This document shows, one piece after another, positions 55,233 to 60,000 of a stretch of 60,000 nucleotides of DNA. Every line of letters begins with the position of its first letter. Within the stretch, counting starts at the first letter, position 1. Both the position numbers and the translations under genes were made by a program. The notes beneath the pieces were generated by a model, which saw only the letters and a program-made list of their open reading frames with translations, was not told where the DNA came from and made no database searches. Location: assembly GCF_963678635.1 (NCBI RefSeq), contig NC_087062.1:30716833-30776832 (forward strand), read 5' to 3'. Source of the DNA: Symsagittifera roscoffensis (lineage: Eukaryota; Xenacoelomorpha; Acoela; Convolutidae).

Positions 55233-57236
55233 ATCTTTAAAAAAATTGCATTTTGAATGCTCCAGATAAAACTTTAAGAGCACAAGATAAAAAACGTTTT
55301 ATATTCGCTCAACATGAAGCTTTAAAAATTAAGAATAACTGCAATGACACCATTTTAGACTCCCAGAAACAAAGAACTCCACCCTCTATAATACTTACCA
55401 AGAATCTATGCCATTATCGCCAGCTGCTAGAAAACAAAGGGTGAACAAAACAAAACAAGAAAATTCCAAGTGGGACTGCATTTAATAGTGAAGAGTAACA
55501 TGTAGCAATTAGCAAATTTACAGTTGGAAAACGGGCCTCCCTTAGCCAATCGAGGAAACGATTTGCAACGTTTCGGAATTGTTAAAACACTACGAAAGCT
55601 TGGGCTACCTTCTGCAGCGTATAGACGATTTCAATAAGACGAATCGCTATTGAAACTGTTTCAAGTTTTTGAAACTATTCAAATACTTTGAGAATGAAAG
55701 CTTTGAAATGACTGGATGCTCAATAGGGGCTCAATCAGGGCGAAGAATACCCTCTGTAGGTACCCTCCCTACCTTATTTAAGTTTCCGTAACCTCGAAAG
55801 ATCTTAGAAATCACTGTTAAAACAATATGAGAGCAACTTAATTCCAACCTGTCATTCAAGGATACTTTAAACACTGGTAAAACAAGGAGGAGAGTAACAT
55901 TTATTCCATTCTGTCTAAAAAGTGGTCTTATTATCGAAACTGATCAGATTGAAAATTTGCTTGTTAATTTGATTAATTTTGAAGAAAGTAAGGAATATAT
56001 GCTTCTAGTGATTTTCTAGTTTTCAGGAATATTTTGGAGATCGAAATAAGGTTGACGATTTTATTTTATACACCAAGCAAGATAGTGACTCCCTGATATA
56101 AGAGTGTAAAAGCTTTGCGTTTGAAACTTCGCAATTCAGTACTGTTCGGGACTCATTTATGCGTGCTGTAAAGAATTGATCTACGATGATGAAAACGTTA
56201 CCGCAAATAAGTTATGCGTAGCAAGTTATCCTTGTCCAATCTGTTCCAACTTGAAATGAGGCAAGCCAAAGGGTGGAATCCCTCATACGCGAAGGTCCGA
56301 ATGCGCGAAAATGGTAGCGTCCCTCTTGCTTGAAATTTACTTTAGTTTACTCTCAGCCTATCAGAATTGAGTATTCAAAATCTCAAAGTAAATCGTGAAA
56401 ATCTCAAAGAAAGAAAATAAATCCAGGCCATTAGTGTTAATACTGACCGATTAGATAATAAGCAGATGAGTTTTCAAGACTGAAAAAATCTTATGAACTT
56501 GAACTCATAAATCTTGATATTTATCTGAATAGTATTGCGGTTGTAACCCGCAATTTGTAAAATTTTTGATTATTTTCCACTGATTTAAAACATTTTCTGT
56601 TAATATTGACTTCGATTTTGTGAAAGGCATTTAGCCAATAGGAACGCTTAGCGATTTTGATTGGTTGAAACTTTTCAAGCTTTCGGTCCTTCAAGCATGA
56701 GAACCCTCCCCCGCGAAAATACAAATCATCCAATCAGATTTCAGTAATCTAAAATTTGGAAAGAAAGTAAACATTTCCAGGGACTGGGGTATTGAGATTG
56801 GCCGAATATAAAAACGGCAGAAATATGCAAAATTTTAATATTGTCATTGACCGCCGCAAAATTGGACAAATGTTACATTTCAAGGGTTTCGTAATGAAAG
56901 AAGCAAACTGTTTCTTCCCTTAATTCTTTTTAATTGAATGGCAACTGCTTCTTTCAAAAAATTGATTTTCGGCTAATTTTGTTTTCGGTTTTTCGCACAA
57001 AAGTTTTTTTCGCGTATTCAGTTCTTCGCGCATGAGAATAGCTCCCAAGCCAAAGGGTCACAATAATTGCCTGTACGACTCAAACTTGAACACTTATTTT
57101 GTAAGGTTCGCAGGGGGACGAAAAACAAACAGTTCAAGATTTATAATTAATGAACTTTCTTTTCCAAAACTATTTGAGACCAACTATTAAATATAGTAAA
57201 GGAATAATTGGAACAACATATGAGCTAAACTTTCTC

Positions 57237-57527
57237 GAGGGGGGGGGGGGGGCGGATTTTCAAAAGAAATTTGAAAAAAAAAAAAGCCAAAAAAGGCGTT
57301 TTTAGGCACTTTTTGGAAAATGTTTACCAAAAAATCGCGTTTTTTCGGCGCGCGCTCCCCCCTTAAAATTAGTATATATTGGCGTCGAAGGCGCCTTCAG
57401 AAAAATTGTTAGTGTCCGTCACCAAAAATGGATATCTTAAGATAGTACAAAGGGGGACCCTTTGGGTCGGCAGGGGGTCGAATCCCTGAGGGGGAGGCGT
57501 CCACCCGCCCCCCTAAATCCGCCCCTG
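57237..57527. mobile_element. CAGGGGYGG-ended element, longest copy (A)
   Basis: Left end is a G run then GGCGGATTTT, right end CCCCTAAATCCGCCCCTG, roughly inverted to each other. Interior has TTTTTCGGCGCGCGCTC, GTATATATTGGCG, a GGCGCCTT palindrome and ACCCTTTGGGTCGG. No ORF. Confidence 0.65.
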
Positions 57528-58290
57528 TTCACAGGGTAATAAAATATTTTCGGTGAAATCGGATTCGTAAAATAATTTTCCCAGCTTTTGCGTATTTTTA
57601 TTGTAATTTTTGCCACTTTAGTATTTAAAAGCGAGAAATCTATTTTTAAGGTTGGTACCAATTGCGAAACCACTCCAAAATCTCATTCTATGAATGAATT
57701 AATTTTATCGGCGACTTGATTAATTTAAAGGCAAATCAACCCATAGAAAGGTTCTAGCTTCAAAAATTCTTATTTTTACCGAGCGGCTACTTAGCCGACA
57801 ATTTTTGGGTAGGCGACGCTCTAGCAAAAAAAACTCATAAAAAATTGTTGTCATAAAACAAATTTTTGAGCGGTTAGGTTTTGAAACAAAACTTTTACTA
57901 CCCATCGCTCCCTGCAATGCTTAAAACATGTAACTTTTTTCTTTCAACTAAGCAAAGTAGGTTGACCTAGTCGATAAAACATCAGCCGAAGCCATTTGAA
58001 AATAAAAACTTGAATAAAATTGAAAAAAGAACGAAAAAATTATCAACACAAAATTTCATAATCCTAACTAGCAGAACGACTGTCAATTATAGTAACAACC
58101 AGCAAATTAAATAGTAAAAACTCAGCAAAAAACCCACACACTGAAATTGCAGAAAAGAAAAAAAAGTGCAGAGGAAACATTGCTTTTAATTTCACCAGAC
58201 TTAATATGATGCAATTTATTTTTCGAAACTCGAGCCTAAGTTTTCCCAAAAATGGGTCATTTTGACGTTTTTAGCTAATCTAGAATTACG

Positions 58291-58581
58291 CTGAAACTAC
58301 CGAGTTATTTGACGAGAAGTTCATATCAAAAGAAGCCTCTTACACGAATTGACAAAATTTTAGAATGGCAAAACTTCCTTACAGTATCCACAAAACGTTT
58401 GAAACTTGTTTTTAAGCAAAGATTTTGATTTTATATATTAAAAATGAGCTTTCCTGGTTATCAACCAAATATATATACTCATATACAAGTATTTGGAGAT
58501 TTTACTATAGGAGAACTTTGTCTGGCTGTGTAAGAGGCTTCTTTTGATATAACTTTCTCATAATTAACTAGGTAGTTTCAG
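58291..58581. mobile_element. Inverted-repeat (MITE-like) element
   Basis: CTGAAACTACCGAGTTA at 58291 and TAACTAGGTAGTTTCAG ending at 58581 begin about 55-bp arms that share ATCAAAAGAAGCCTCTTACAC, with a spacer of about 180 bp and no ORF. Confidence 0.6.
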
Positions 58582-59274
58582 TGAACTTCTTGGTTTACTA
58601 AAAAAACCAAAACTACCAACTTCTTAGGAAAAACTTTGGTTTCGAATTTCGAAAAACAAATAGCACCATATTAATTCTGGTGAAATTCTGAGCATTTTTT
58701 GTCTTCTTCACTTTTTGTCTAATCTAAACAATATTTGAGAAAATCACCTATGAAATATCAAATTTTGTTCGTTTGGTCCGGATAATTTAAATCAGCGCCA
58801 TACTATGTCCTGTCAATGGCATGTGTTAATTGTCTAGGAAACAAGACTTTGAGTTAAACAAAAAAAATAATTGTTATATAACTTCACGCTCCTTTTCGAA
58901 CTCTTTTTATTTGAGCAAACCCAAAGGCACACAGGAACCGGCAAAACTTTGACTATAACAATTTTGTATTCTTTTCTACGGTTTGAATGATAAGCCGCAG
59001 GAGTATATCGGACAAGAATATTGCTTTTTGACGCGCTGTTTTCTCTCAAAATCATTAAGCCGATATGTCTGCGCTCAATGCACTTTTAAAGATTCCGTTA
59101 AGCGTAGTCGTTTCAGAGTGGAAAATTTAGAGTCGCGAAGCTAACGATATCTTGAGACCACGGGCTCGTTTTACCAACTCTCTAAAACTGATGAAGCGTA
59201 AATGACTTTGGAGGAAATTGGACAGCAGTGATCATTGCAACAGCAGATTTCGTGAGGTTGTTGTTACAAATTTT

Positions 59275-59765
59275 GACACAGAGGCGAAGCAGAGCTTTGC
59301 ATGCTTGCAGTACAAAAATGAATCACTATCATTAATAGCAGATGTAGCGAAAAAATCAAAAAATTGTTTTTTTCTAGACAAACTATAAAAACTGCAAAAA
59401 AAATCAAAAATATTGGAAGTGAATTATTTGCACCTTTACAAATCTTACAAACACAGGCGAAGCAAAGTTTCGCTTCTCTTGCATTACAACACAAACATAG
59501 CATGACAAACTAACCGACAGAAATGGAAAAATTGACCTACCAAAAAGTTTCCTACTTTTGTTTTAATTTTGTCTTGAATAAAAATTCTTTTGAAGAAATT
59601 TTACCTAAAACTAAATCAATTGAACGTAAAAGTAGCATTGAAATATAACTTATGAAGCCAAAATTTTTTGATTAGGCACACGTTGCGCAGAAATAATTAT
59701 TGTTTTTACACAGAGACGAAACTGAGCTTCGCACCACTTGCGATACAAATATGAATTACTATGGA
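59275..59765. repeat. Three diverged copies of a short GCGAAGC-containing repeat
   Basis: ACACAGRSGAARC followed by a GCTTTGC/GCTTCGC motif and CTTGCRNTACAA occurs at about 59,275, 59,452 and 59,709. A related copy lies at about 39,195. Confidence 0.55.
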
Positions 59766-60000
59766 AATCAAACAGAAAAAATTCGAAAAATCGTTTTTAT
59801 CAATAAAAATTGCACTAAAAGTCCAAACTATCCAGAAACAAAATGCTTGCATCATTAGAAGCTCTACGAAGAGTTTTGGGAAAGCTATAGAGAAGTTTTC
59901 AAAAAAAGTCTTTCTGCGGAACTAAGCAGACAAAATAAGCAGACAGACAAAAATCTAAATTAACAAGAAAAAAGTCTCAGCTGGAATCGATCTCCTGGGC

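Larger units (their letters stand above)
55233..60000. other. No gene recognised
   Basis: AT-rich DNA with scattered repeat remnants (listed separately). The ORFs present are short and lack family motifs or splice context. AAGCCAAAGGGT occurs near both 56,270 and 57,050 beside CGCG-containing text, possibly another diverged repeat. Confidence 0.45.

Overview
This window is AT-rich nuclear DNA from an intron-bearing eukaryote, most likely an invertebrate animal: it carries a spliced PDZ plus protein-tyrosine-phosphatase-fold gene, FMN-dependent hydroxyacid oxidase exons, and many short non-autonomous transposon remnants. I cannot name the species.

Positions 1 to about 34,927 are one head-to-tail tandem array with a monomer of about 394 bp. 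Every monomer carries one 73-nt tRNA gene or relic with a CAT anticodon, read as elongator tRNA-Met. I place 82 roughly full-length copies, one cut by the window edge, and nine truncated, degenerate or inverted relics. Fourteen full-length copies match the array consensus exactly. The array is layered: recent multi-monomer duplications (about 1.98 kb, 1.05 kb, 1,584 bp, 1,192 bp and 1,095 bp), mosaic copies joining two acceptor-stem lineages, and copies whose anticodon has mutated to CAA, CGT, CCT or TGT. The right third (about 24-34.9 kb) is more decayed and is interleaved with units whose tRNA has lost its 5' part. The array ends near an inverted unit and a short hairpin.

Positions 34,928-43,840 are gene-poor. 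They hold two exons of an HAO-type 2-hydroxyacid oxidase (minus strand, about 110 of an expected 360-370 residues), a diverged direct repeat of about 0.6 kb with a third inverted copy, and three tandem copies of a 537-bp repeat.

Positions 43,907-50,986 (+) hold a ten-exon gene for a PDZ plus PTP-fold protein. The fold and the substrate-recognition NRY and FW.MVW motifs are kept. The catalytic motifs are not: the WPD loop reads TNS, the HCX5R loop keeps Cys but has Ser for His and Leu for Arg, and the Q-loop Gln is Tyr. It is predicted to be a pseudophosphatase. One of its introns looks GC-AG and one fits best as GA-AG. A large foldback element and two fragments of a short CAGGGGYGG-ended transposon family lie in its introns.

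Positions 51,561-55,098 (+) hold a five-exon gene for a 647-residue single-pass membrane protein with a long low-complexity tail, unrecognised, with an AATAAA signal 130 bp after the stop. From 55.2 to 60 kb I see only repeat remnants.
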